Assembly (NCBI GenBank): GCA_011391595.1
Contig: JAABQG010000038.1
Coordinates: 1 to 34,381 of the forward strand
Length of the DNA stretch: 34,381 nucleotides
From: Hydrogenophaga sp.
GTDB lineage: Bacteria; Pseudomonadota; Gammaproteobacteria; Burkholderiales; Burkholderiaceae_C
Direction: 5' to 3'
Positions 1 to 8,482 of this stretch are shown one piece after another (position 1 is the stretch's first letter; each line of letters opens with the position of its first letter). Below the pieces are notes generated by a model. That model saw only the letters and a program-made list of their open reading frames with translations, had not been told where the DNA came from and did not search any database. A program made the position numbers and the translations under genes.

Positions 1-3000
1 CGGTCGCGATCTGGGCATCCCCACCCTCAACGAGTTTCGCGCGGCTATTGGCCTGACCCAGTACAACAGCTGGGCCGACTTCGGCGGCAACATGATCCAC
101 CCGGACAACCTGGTGAACTTCATTGCCGCGTACTCATTTGATGGCAATGTGGGGCTGGCGCAAGCCCTCATCGACGCCGAGATGGGCACCGCAGGATCTG
201 CCGACGCATTGGTTACGGCCCTGGCTGCCGTTGGCGTCACCATTGATAGCGCTGACGCGTACGACTACGCGCTCAACTTCATGCAGAACACCGGCACGGC
301 CCTCCACGGCATGGATGGTTTCCAGCACATCGACACCTGGCTCGGCGGCCTGGCCGAAGTGCACGTCACCGGCGGTCTGCTGGGCGAAACGTTTGACACG
401 GTGTTTGCGGACCAGATCAGCCGCCTCATGAACGGCGACCGCTTCTACTACCTGTTCCGCCTGGACCAGCTGCAGATGGGCGAAGGCATCATCAACGAGC
501 AGTTCAAGGACATCGTCGAGCGCAACACCGGCGCCGAGCACCTGAACGGCAGCGTGTTTGCCTATGCCGACAAGTACTACGACCTGTCTGAAACCGCGGT
601 CGCCGATGCCAAGACCGAGCACAAGTACGCCGATGCGCTGGCCGCCAACCCGACCCTGGGCATCTACTCGACCAAAGGCTTGGCCACCACGGGCAATGGT
701 GCCCTGGTCACAGTGGGCGACGTGCAGTACATCCGCGATCTCCGTGTGGAAGACAGCGCGGCCACCTCGGGCACCACCGCCATCAACCGCGGCATGAACC
801 TGGACGGCACGCTCAACAGCGGCGCGGAATCGCATGAAGTGATCGTCGCCACCGACCGCAACGACCTGATCTACGCCTGGGGCGGTGACGACACCGTGTA
901 TGCCGAAGGCGGCAACGACATCATCTACGGGGGCAACGGCATCGACCGCATCTACGGCGGCGACGGCGACGACCGCATTCTCGGCGGCGACGGCGGTGAC
1001 CTGCTGGATGGCGGCGCAGGCGACGACTACGTGAGCGGGGAACAGACCGCGGTGGCAGCGGCCGGCATCGACCAGATCATCGGCGGCGAGGGCAACGACA
1101 TCCTGCACAGTGGCGTGGGCATCGACAAGCTGTCGGGCGAGTCGGGTGACGACTTCATCTTCGGTGAAGGCGACACGGATGCCTTCACCCACGGTGGCGA
1201 TGGCAACGACATCATCGACGGTGGCGCCGGCGGCGACCTGCTCTGGGGCGACAACGGCGACGACCTGATCATCGGCGGCGACGACCAGGACATCTCGGCC
1301 GGTCTGAATGGCGACGACATCCTGCGTCCGGGGTCCCTCTCTCAAGCCATGGGCGGTGGCCCTGACGAAGTGATGGGCGGCGACGGCAAGACCGATTTGG
1401 GCAACGACGGCAAGGGCGTCGGCTTCGACCTGATCGACTTCAGCGACCATGCGGCGGCACCAAAAGGCCTGACGGTTGACTTTTCGACCCAGCAGAACCC
1501 GGCCGTGGCCATCGATGGCACGACGCCGTTCCCGGCCTGGGTCGGCATTGAAGGCGTGATCGGTTCGCGCAACAACGACACCTTTCTGGGTGACGATGCG
1601 GCCGTCGGTGGTGCTGCGAACAACTGGATGATTGGCGGCAGCGGCAACGACACCATGAAGGGCGGAACGGGCAACGACGTCATCATCGGCGACGGCATCC
1701 GCCTGGACAGCCTGATCGGCACTTACGCCAGTGCTTACACACACTACCTGGATGGTGCCAGCGCCCGAGCCGGTGATGCGACCAACGGGTACTTCGTTCA
1801 GAACAACGGCCTGCTCGGCAATGCCGCGATCGGGACTGATGGATTCGAAAAGCATTTCACCACCATGTTGTCGTCAGCCACCTTTGAAGACCTGGTGTTG
1901 GGCGGCAGCGAAGTGACACGCTTGTGGCGCAACGGCGTGGTTGGTACCGATCTGGCGGACAGCGTGACGGTGGGCGACGGCGGTACGGTGGGTGCGTCGG
2001 ACACGGTGGTCTTCACAGGCAACCGCGCTGACTACACGGTCACCGCGATCGACTTCGTCACGGTCAACCAGGGCACGATCAAGGCGTTCAAGATCGTCGA
2101 CAATCGTGATCCTCTCGCTGTCGATGCTGCAGGGGTGCTCATTCCGACCGATGGTACCGATGTCGTCGTCGGCGTCGAAAACTTCAAGTTTGCCGACGTG
2201 ACATTGGTGGCAGGCCAGGCACCCATGGTGGATCTGCATGCCTTTGATACCAATAACTATCTCGATACCTTCAACCCGACTGCCTATAACAATTCCAGTG
2301 GCTCGGCGGCGTGGACGTCAAGCTGGGTGGAATCGGGCGACCTTACTACGCCCCCCGTCACGACGACCGGTCAGATCCGGATCAGCGGCCCCGGCAACGT
2401 GCTGGTATTTGGCGACAACGACAATGACCCTGGAAATGGCAGCGCGACCATCCAGCGGTCGGTCAACCTGGCCGGCGCCTCAACGGCCAATCTGAGCTTC
2501 AGTTACGATGAACTCGGCTTTGATGCTGGTGAGATCGTCACAGTTTCTTTTGCCGCCGACGGGGTGAATTTTGTAAATGTCCAGACCATCGACAGAACTT
2601 CCGATAGCGGCAACTCGAACCTGGCACTGACCGGTCCCTTCACAGACAGCGCCATCGTGCGCTTTGTGGTCAGCGGTACCAATGGCTCCGGGGACACGGT
2701 GCGTATCGATAACGTCAACATCGCCTTCACGACACCCGTGAACGATGGGTCCAACAACTACTCGACCACCTTCACCGAAAATGGCGCTGCGTTAGCGATC
2801 GCATCGGGTCCTGGTATCACGGACAACGGCGCGACGCTGTTCTCAGCGAAAGTCGTGCTGACGAATGCGCAGGCAACGGATGCCCTGTCTTTGGCAGGCG
2901 GTCTGCCAGCGGGTATTGCTTCCCACATCACCAATGCTGCCGGAGTCATCACGCTGGACCTGACGGGCCAGGCCTCGCTCTCGGCCTACCAGACGGCGAT

Positions 3001-3934
3001 TGCGGCGGTGCGCTTCATCAACACGTCGGACACGCCCAGCACGCAAGCGCGTGTGATCGAGGTCACCGTCAACGATGGCCTGTCAGACAGCAATGTCGCG
3101 ACGACCACGGTGAATGTGCTTGCGGTTGATGATCCGATGGTGGCCATCAACGACCGCGTGGTGACTAACTACGGCAACGGCGCGGCCTTCGTGATCGAGA
3201 ACTGGGCGCTGCTGGCCAACGACACCGACCCGGACACCCCGATGGCGATCTCGGTGATCACGTCGCCGAGCAGTCTGATCGCCACCCTGGGAGCCACGGC
3301 CGTCACGGTCACCGACACGAATGCGAGCACCGGCGGCAACTTCGTCTACCGCGGAACGGGCACCGACACCGCCACCGTCACCGTCATGCGCGACACGACC
3401 GGCCCGATCGATGGCGGAAACAACAACGACATCTTGATCGGCGACGGTGCCACCAACAAGGCCGACACCCTGAACGGCGACCGCGGCGACGACATCCTGT
3501 TCGGCCTGACCGGCAACGACATACTCAACGGCGGCTTGGGGCGCGACGTGCTGGTCGGCGGCGCCGGCAACGACACCTTTGTGTACACCGACGTGAATCA
3601 GGTCGTGCTCATCGACAACGGCGCGATCGACGGGGTGACGGCCGTCACGGTGGGCCAGCTGGAGGTAATCCGCGACTTTACCGCGGGCGACAAGATCGAC
3701 CTGTCTGGCATTGATGCGCGCACTGGTACGGGCAACAACAACGACCAGGCGTTCAACTTGCTGGGCACCGGCGCGTTCGCACCGGGCAATACCAACGGCG
3801 GATTGCGTTACAGCTATGACAGCGTTACCAATACAACGCTGGTGGAGGCCAGCAACGACGGCGACGCAGCGGCCGAGTTCCAGCTTGTCCTGACCGGACA
3901 GCACACGTTGACCACCGCGGACTTCGTCCTCTGA
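1..3934 (+). CDS. Secreted heme peroxidase-RTX protein (5' end outside window)
   Basis: The reading frame is open from base 2, so the first ATG at 92 is internal and the gene starts upstream. The first visible residues read GRDLGIPTLNEFRAAIGL, the conserved segment of animal-type (cyclooxygenase/myeloperoxidase) heme peroxidases. Typical C-terminal peroxidase motifs follow at about 320-470 (WLGGLAEVHVTGGLLG, GDRFYYLFRL). The proximal heme histidine region must lie before the window. Glycine/aspartate nonapeptide RTX repeats (GGxGxD type) fill about 845-1345, with another group at 1615-1690 and a last block at 3415-3590. Between them are beta-sandwich and cadherin-like modules (about 2260-3230). 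The protein ends in a hydrophobic LTTADFVL-type tail, as is usual for type I secretion substrates. The ABC exporter and adaptor genes just downstream support export in one step. The predicted role is an extracellular calcium-stabilised peroxidase or adhesin; the substrate is unknown. Confidence 0.9.
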   Translation, partial: GRDLGIPTLNEFRAAIGLTQYNSWADFGGNMIHPDNLVNFIAAYSFDGNVGLAQALIDAEMGTAGSADALVTALAAVGVTIDSADAYDYALNFMQNTGTALHGMDGFQHIDTWLGGLAEVHVTGGLLGETFDTVFADQISRLMNGDRFYYLFRLDQLQMGEGIINEQFKDIVERNTGAEHLNGSVFAYADKYYDLSETAVADAKTEHKYADALAANPTLGIYSTKGLATTGNGALVTVGDVQYIRDLRVEDSAATSGTTAINRGMNLDGTLNSGAESHEVIVATDRNDLIYAWGGDDTVYAEGGNDIIYGGNGIDRIYGGDGDDRILGGDGGDLLDGGAGDDYVSGEQTAVAAAGIDQIIGGEGNDILHSGVGIDKLSGESGDDFIFGEGDTDAFTHGGDGNDIIDGGAGGDLLWGDNGDDLIIGGDDQDISAGLNGDDILRPGSLSQAMGGGPDEVMGGDGKTDLGNDGKGVGFDLIDFSDHAAAPKGLTVDFSTQQNPAVAIDGTTPFPAWVGIEGVIGSRNNDTFLGDDAAVGGAANNWMIGGSGNDTMKGGTGNDVIIGDGIRLDSLIGTYASAYTHYLDGASARAGDATNGYFVQNNGLLGNAAIGTDGFEKHFTTMLSSATFEDLVLGGSEVTRLWRNGVVGTDLADSVTVGDGGTVGASDTVVFTGNRADYTVTAIDFVTVNQGTIKAFKIVDNRDPLAVDAAGVLIPTDGTDVVVGVENFKFADVTLVAGQAPMVDLHAFDTNNYLDTFNPTAYNNSSGSAAWTSSWVESGDLTTPPVTTTGQIRISGPGNVLVFGDNDNDPGNGSATIQRSVNLAGASTANLSFSYDELGFDAGEIVTVSFAADGVNFVNVQTIDRTSDSGNSNLALTGPFTDSAIVRFVVSGTNGSGDTVRIDNVNIAFTTPVNDGSNNYSTTFTENGAALAIASGPGITDNGATLFSAKVVLTNAQATDALSLAGGLPAGIASHITNAAGVITLDLTGQASLSAYQTAIAAVRFINTSDTPSTQARVIEVTVNDGLSDSNVATTTVNVLAVDDPMVAINDRVVTNYGNGAAFVIENWALLANDTDPDTPMAISVITSPSSLIATLGATAVTVTDTNASTGGNFVYRGTGTDTATVTVMRDTTGPIDGGNNNDILIGDGATNKADTLNGDRGDDILFGLTGNDILNGGLGRDVLVGGAGNDTFVYTDVNQVVLIDNGAIDGVTAVTVGQLEVIRDFTAGDKIDLSGIDARTGTGNNNDQAFNLLGTGAFAPGNTNGGLRYSYDSVTNTTLVEASNDGDAAAEFQLVLTGQHTLTTADFVL

Positions 3935-4009
3935 CAAAGTCCAACGTCCACCCGCGACAGCCGGAAGGCTTCGTGGGTGGGACGCAAGGCGAACGTGACG
4001 TGATCACCA

Positions 4010-4032
4010 CCCCGCTCTCGCAGCGGGGTTTT
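4010..4032 (+). terminator. Rho-independent terminator after the peroxidase gene
   Basis: A 7-bp perfect stem, CCCCGCT (4010-4016) with AGCGGGG (4022-4028), encloses a 5-nt loop and is followed at once by TTTT (4029-4032). It lies about 75 bp after the peroxidase stop. It separates the substrate gene from the secretion operon, which therefore probably has its own promoter. Confidence 0.75.
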
Positions 4033-4059
4033 CCGTGAATTTATGCACAGCGCGCGGGA

Positions 4060-4087
4060 TGGACAAAATGGACTTGCCTGCTAGATT
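4060..4087 (+). promoter_or_regulatory. Candidate sigma-70 promoter of the type I secretion operon
   Basis: TGGACA (4060-4065, 5 of 6 to the -35 consensus) and TAGATT (4082-4087, 4 of 6 to the -10) are separated by 16 bp. They sit between the terminator and the ATG at 4112. A short purine Shine-Dalgarno (AGGGA, 4100-4104) precedes that ATG. The call rests on motif spacing only. Confidence 0.35.
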
Positions 4088-4111
4088 GAACCGAGACTCA
4101 GGGACCCTATC

Positions 4112-5920
4112 ATGATGAGCAAGATAACGTCGAAAAATCACAATGAAATCGCGCAGATCCTCGTGGGGTTCAAGGACGTTTTCATCACTGTGGGGGTGTT
4201 CAGCGCGATCATCAATCTGATGATGCTGGCACCGTCCCTGTACATGCTGCAGGTGTATGACCGGGTGCTCTCCAGCCGCAACGAGACCACCCTGCTGATG
4301 CTCACCCTGATGATGCTGGGCGCCTATCTGTTCATCAGCGCACTGGAGTTTGTGCGCAGCTTTGTGCTCATCCGGCTGGGCGCCCAGCTGGACATGAAGT
4401 TGAACAAGCGGGTTTACACCGCGGCGTTCGAGCAAAACCTCAAGCGTTCGGGCGGCAATGCGGGCCAGGCCTTGAATGACCTGGCCAACATTCGCCAGTT
4501 TTTGACAGGCAACGGCCTGTTTGCCTTTTTTGATGCGCCCTGGTTTCCCATCTACCTGGTGGTGATCTTCTTGTTCAACCCTTACCTGGGCCTGTTTGCC
4601 CTGGTGGGAACCATCCTGCTGGTGGCGCTGGCCTACATCAATGAGTCCGTCTCCAAAAAGCCGTTGTCGCAGGCCAGCACCATGGCGGTGGCCGCCGGCA
4701 ACCTGGCCACCAACAACTTGCGCAATGCCGAGGTGATCGAGGCCATGGGCATGCTGCCCAATTTGATGAAGCGCTGGTTCAAGCTGCACAGCCGTTTCAT
4801 CCAGTTGCAGGCCGATGCCAGTGAAAAGGCCGGCATCATTGGTGCAGTGACCAAGTTCGCACGCATTTCCATGCAATCGCTCATTCTGGGTTTTGGCGCC
4901 TTGCTGGTGTTGGAGGGAAAGATCACGCCCGGCATGATGATCGTGGCCTCCATCCTGATGGGGCGGGTGTTGAGCCCCGTGGAGCAATTGATCAACGTCT
5001 GGAAGAACTGGAGCAGCACGCGCAGCGCCTACCAGCGCCTGGTCGATTTGCTGGCCACGAACCTGCCCCGCGTCGCGGGCATGGCGTTGCCCAAGCCGCT
5101 TGGCAAGGTGGCGCTTGAATCGGTGACGGCGGCGCCCCCCGGTGGTTCAGAGGCGGTGATCAAGAATCTGAGTCTTGCGCTCGTCCCGGGGGATGTACTG
5201 GGCGTCATCGGGCCGAGCGGAGCGGGCAAATCGACGCTGGCACGCCTGCTGGTTGGAGTCTGGCCGGTGGCCGTGGGCAAGGTGCGTCTGGACGGTGCCG
5301 ATGTGTACCAGTGGAACAAGGACGAGCTGGGGCCGAGTATTGGCTATCTGCCGCAGGATATTGAGCTCTTTGGCGGAAGCATCAGCGAGAACATCGCGCG
5401 TTTCGGCGAGGTCGATGCGGAAAAAGTGGTCCAGGCGGCAAAGCACGCCGGCGTGCACGACATGATTCTGCAAATGCCCGCAGGCTACAACACCCAGCTG
5501 GGCGATGGGGGCGCGGGCTTGTCGGGCGGGCAGAAGCAGCGCATCGGGCTGGCGCGCGCCTTGTACGGCGACCCTTCCCTGATTGTCCTGGATGAACCCA
5601 ACTCCAATCTCGATGACGTGGGCGAAAAGGCGCTGTTGGCGGCGGTGACCGACTTGCGCCAGCGCGGAAAAACCATCGTGATGATCACGCACCGGCCCAA
5701 TGCGATTGGCGTGACCAACAAGCTGTTGCTGTTGAGCCATGGCGGGGCGCAGCTGTTTGGCCCCACTGTCGAGGTGCTGGGCGAGCTTGAGAAGATGAAC
5801 CAGCAGCACATTGCGCAATCACAGAAATCCATGGTGCCGGCCAACGAGAAGAATATTCACGCCGTACGCGATCCGGCGAAGCGTGTGGTCAACGCATCAG
5901 CGCGAAGCAAGGGGGCATGA
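4112..5920 (+). CDS. Type I secretion ABC transporter (PrtD/HlyB-like permease-ATPase)
   Basis: This is a 602-residue inner-membrane exporter half-transporter that should drive secretion of the upstream RTX peroxidase. An N-terminal membrane domain (about residues 20-300, several hydrophobic segments, with the family motif SLYMLQVYDRV near 42-52) precedes the ATPase. Walker A GPSGAGKS is at 367-374, the Q-loop at GYLPQD, the ABC signature LSGGQ at 470-474, Walker B LIVLDE at 490-495 and the H-loop histidine at 527. There is no C39 peptidase domain. This fits the PrtD subfamily, whose substrates keep a C-terminal signal. The length is usual for the family. The stop overlaps the adaptor start by 4 bp (ATGA), so the two are translationally coupled. 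Confidence 0.93.
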   Translation: MMSKITSKNHNEIAQILVGFKDVFITVGVFSAIINLMMLAPSLYMLQVYDRVLSSRNETTLLMLTLMMLGAYLFISALEFVRSFVLIRLGAQLDMKLNKRVYTAAFEQNLKRSGGNAGQALNDLANIRQFLTGNGLFAFFDAPWFPIYLVVIFLFNPYLGLFALVGTILLVALAYINESVSKKPLSQASTMAVAAGNLATNNLRNAEVIEAMGMLPNLMKRWFKLHSRFIQLQADASEKAGIIGAVTKFARISMQSLILGFGALLVLEGKITPGMMIVASILMGRVLSPVEQLINVWKNWSSTRSAYQRLVDLLATNLPRVAGMALPKPLGKVALESVTAAPPGGSEAVIKNLSLALVPGDVLGVIGPSGAGKSTLARLLVGVWPVAVGKVRLDGADVYQWNKDELGPSIGYLPQDIELFGGSISENIARFGEVDAEKVVQAAKHAGVHDMILQMPAGYNTQLGDGGAGLSGGQKQRIGLARALYGDPSLIVLDEPNSNLDDVGEKALLAAVTDLRQRGKTIVMITHRPNAIGVTNKLLLLSHGGAQLFGPTVEVLGELEKMNQQHIAQSQKSMVPANEKNIHAVRDPAKRVVNASARSKGA

Positions 5921-7272
5921 TGAGTACCGCAATCAACAGCACGGCAGCGACTGATGTTCTTTTCCACGAGACCGACGCCGTGGAGGTCAAGACCGACACC
6001 CGCTGGCACGCGCGTCTGGGCTGGTGGATCGTCCTGGGGGGCTTCGGCAGTTTCTTTGTCTGGGCCTCGCTGGCGCCGCTGGACAAAGGGGTTCCACTGG
6101 GCGGCACGGTCACCGTTGAGAGCAGCAAGAAAGCCATTCAGCACGCCACCGGCGGTACGGTGGAGGCCATCCTGGTGAAGGAAGGTGATGTCGTCAAGGC
6201 CGGTGATGTCCTCCTGAAGATGAACCATGTGCAGGCCACCGCAGATGCTGAAATGTCGCGTGTACAGTATTTTGTTGCGCGCGCGGCGGAAGCGCGCCTG
6301 ATGGCCGAGGGCGCAGGAAAGAAGACCATTGACTTTCCGAAGGAGTTGAAAACGGTCAAGGACGATCCGCGGGTTGCCAGCAGCATTGCCCTGCAGCAGC
6401 AGTTGTTTAACTCGCGTCAGGCAGCAAAACAAAGTGAATGGTCCTCGATCAATGAAAACATCGCCGGCCTTGTTGCGCAGAACAAAGGGCTGGAAGAGTC
6501 CAAAAATGCAAAGCAGAAACAGCTGCAATTCATCAAGGAACAGCTTGACAGTTTGCGGGATCTGGCCAAGGGTGGATTTGTCGCCCGCACCCGCTTGCTG
6601 GACGTGGAGCAGACCCATGCACAGGTCAGTGCGGCCATCGCTGAGGATGTCGGCAACATAGGTCGGGGAAAAAGACAGATTTCCGAGTTGACGATGAAGC
6701 GGCAGCAATCCGTTCAGGAATACCAGAAAGAAGTCAGAACCCAATTGGCGGAGGTGCAGAAAGAAGCCGGTTCATTGGCCAATCGTCTTTCGGGGCTTGA
6801 CTACAACCTGGACAATATCCTGGTGAAGGCCCCCGTGGGCGGAACGGTCATTGGACTGAATGTATTCACCAAAGGTGCGGTCATTGCATCCGGGTTCAAG
6901 ATCATGGATATTGTTCCAACGGATGACCCTCTGGTTGTGGAGGGTCGTCTGCCAGTGCATCTGGTTGACAAGTTGCATGGCGGTCTCGATATCGAATTGA
7001 TTTTCTCCGCGTTCAACCAGAACAAGACGCCGCATATTCCCGGCGTTGTGACGCAGGTCTCGGCAGACCGGCTGGTCGATGAAAGAACCGGTGAACCTTA
7101 TTACAAGCTGCTGGCGAAGGTCACGCCGGAGGGCATGAAGAAGATCGCCAATTTGAAGATTCGGGTCGGCATGCCAGTGGACCTGTTTGTCAAGACGGGC
7201 GAGCGAACCATGATGAACTACCTGCTCAAACCGATCATCGACCACTTCGACATGGCCATGACCGAGGAGTGA
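5917..7272 (+). CDS. Type I secretion membrane-fusion adaptor (HlyD/PrtE family)
   Basis: This 451-residue protein links the inner-membrane ABC exporter to an outer-membrane channel. A short cytoplasmic tail is followed by one membrane segment (about residues 33-53). A lipoyl-like half (GGTVEAILVKEGDVVKAGDVLL, about 79-100) comes next, then a long coiled coil (about 115-300) and the second lipoyl half (ILVKAPVGGTVIGL). A beta-barrel segment and the typical C-terminal RVGMPVDLFVKTGERT region close the protein. The start ATG overlaps the exporter stop; the second candidate ATG lies one codon later. No TolC-like gene follows, so the outer-membrane partner must be encoded elsewhere, upstream of the window or shared with other systems. 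Confidence 0.92.
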   Translation: MMSTAINSTAATDVLFHETDAVEVKTDTRWHARLGWWIVLGGFGSFFVWASLAPLDKGVPLGGTVTVESSKKAIQHATGGTVEAILVKEGDVVKAGDVLLKMNHVQATADAEMSRVQYFVARAAEARLMAEGAGKKTIDFPKELKTVKDDPRVASSIALQQQLFNSRQAAKQSEWSSINENIAGLVAQNKGLEESKNAKQKQLQFIKEQLDSLRDLAKGGFVARTRLLDVEQTHAQVSAAIAEDVGNIGRGKRQISELTMKRQQSVQEYQKEVRTQLAEVQKEAGSLANRLSGLDYNLDNILVKAPVGGTVIGLNVFTKGAVIASGFKIMDIVPTDDPLVVEGRLPVHLVDKLHGGLDIELIFSAFNQNKTPHIPGVVTQVSADRLVDERTGEPYYKLLAKVTPEGMKKIANLKIRVGMPVDLFVKTGERTMMNYLLKPIIDHFDMAMTEE

Positions 7273-7379
7273 AGCGGCGCGAGTGGGTTGCCTGCCTGTC
7301 CAGGGAAGCTCGCCGTGTCACAAGCGTTTGGGATGATCGGGTGTGCCGACTGCCTGGGCGTTCCGGACCGTGTGTCAGA

Positions 7380-8120
7380 TCACACCAAAGTGCCGAACGC
7401 ACTATCCCCTTGCGCCGAGCCTTCCTTTTGACCCTGTACGTGGTAGCCGTCGAGGTGCAAGTGGGATGTGGGCCGTGCAATCAGGCCCAGCTCCATGGCC
7501 GCCAGCGTCAGTTCGGTGGCATTGTGCAAACCGAGCTTGCTCATCAGGCTGGCTCGGTATTTCTCGACGGTTTTCGGGCTGAGGTTGAGGTATTCGGCGG
7601 TGCTGCGATTGGTGCGCCCCTCGGCGACCAGCTGCAGGACGCTGCGTTCCCGGTTGTTGAGCCGTTCCAGCTTTGACGATCGCGCCTCGGTGCGCTCGGG
7701 GTGCAACAAACCCTCCACAAGAAAACACGAGACTTCGGGGCTCAGGTACATCTTGCCCGCTGCTACGCTGCGGATGGCCATCAACAGCTCGTCGAAGTTG
7801 GCATCTTTCAGCACGTAGCCATCGGCGCCAACACCCAGTGCGGCGCGCACATAGTCGCGGGTCCTGAGACCAGTCAACAGAATCACCCGGATCTGTGGTT
7901 GGCGCTGCTTGATCTGCGCCACGGTGTCGAGCCCGCAAACGCCTATCTGCAAGATGTCCATCATGATGATGTCGGGATCCATGCTCAGCGCGGCCTGGAC
8001 GCCTCCCTTGCCGCCACGCACGTCACCGACAACCGACAGGTCTGGCTGCGACGAGAGCAGCGCGGCCACGCCTTTTCGGAACAGGAATTGGTCATCTACG
8101 AGAAGAATCCGGATGCTCAT
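7380..8120 (-). CDS. NarL/LuxR-family response regulator (orphan in window)
   Basis: This is a 246-residue DNA-binding response regulator. The receiver domain (1-120) has the acidic pair D9-D10, the phosphoacceptor D55 (IIMMDI), a threonine at the conserved switch position (LLTG, T83) and K105. A LuxR-type helix-turn-helix (about 153-215, NNRERSVLQLVAEGRTN and LSPKTVEKYRASLM) follows. After it comes an unusual tail of about 30 residues of low complexity, not needed for the fold. The start at 8120 is chosen because AAGGAG (complement of 8128-8133) lies 7 nt upstream and the receiver begins exactly there; the longer frame upstream has no domain. No sensor kinase gene is adjacent. It converges with the secretion operon (stops 107 bp apart), so a regulatory link to secretion is possible but not shown. 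Confidence 0.9.
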   Translation of the reverse strand: MSIRILLVDDQFLFRKGVAALLSSQPDLSVVGDVRGGKGGVQAALSMDPDIIMMDILQIGVCGLDTVAQIKQRQPQIRVILLTGLRTRDYVRAALGVGADGYVLKDANFDELLMAIRSVAAGKMYLSPEVSCFLVEGLLHPERTEARSSKLERLNNRERSVLQLVAEGRTNRSTAEYLNLSPKTVEKYRASLMSKLGLHNATELTLAAMELGLIARPTSHLHLDGYHVQGQKEGSAQGDSAFGTLV

Positions 8121-8293
8121 GGTCTGACTCCTTATGCAGGACCGACGGTGAAAGAAGTGTGACAGTGGCCCGCCGAGTCTGAAACTGAGCGCAGTTTGAG
8201 GGTTGCTCTTTACGGGATGGCGAAAGCAGCCCCCCATTTCCGACTCCTGAGCGTCTGTTTTCCCGAGTGTAGTTCGGTGAAGTTTTATATTGT

Positions 8294-8309
8294 CCTAAAT
8301 CGATATAGG
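8294..8309. promoter_or_regulatory. Palindromic operator candidate in the 8121-8482 intergenic region
   Basis: CCTAAATCGATATAGG is a 14-of-16 perfect palindrome (CCTA-w-ATCGAT-w-TAGG). It lies in a locally AT-rich stretch about 175 bp upstream of the response-regulator start. On the minus strand a TATAAA (complement of 8283-8288) follows it directly. It could therefore be an operator next to the -10 of the regulator promoter, perhaps autoregulatory. The rest of the 362-bp gap holds no convincing gene. Confidence 0.35.
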
Positions 8310-8430
8310 GCGCAAATCTTTTTCCGGTATTTCGTGACTTTTTTGGATTCGGGACGACCTACACCCCTCCCGAAGGGTTCCCCTCGTGCGCAGACTCGTC
8401 AAAGAAGCTCGCTTTTTTTACACGATGGCG

Positions 8431-8475
8431 GCGGGCCGAGCTTGGGCGCATGCAGCGCGCGGCTTCTCGGCCCGC
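8431..8475 (-). repeat. Inverted repeat after the MipA-like gene
   Basis: GCGGGCCGAG (8431-8440) pairs perfectly with CTCGGCCCGC (8466-8475) across a 25-nt loop, just past the stop of the minus-strand outer-membrane gene. On that strand no U-run follows (an A-run does), so it is not a classical intrinsic terminator. It could act as a 3'-end stabiliser or a Rho-assisted terminator. Confidence 0.4.
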
Positions 8476-8482
8476 TGAATCC

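Noticed and set aside
134..1855. 573-codon open frame antisense to the peroxidase-RTX gene
   Set aside because: It is valine/alanine-rich, has no domain and mirrors the repeat region codons; a typical shadow in high-GC DNA.
7273..7379. Possible terminator between the convergent adaptor and regulator genes
   Set aside because: No stem with a U-run was found on either strand.
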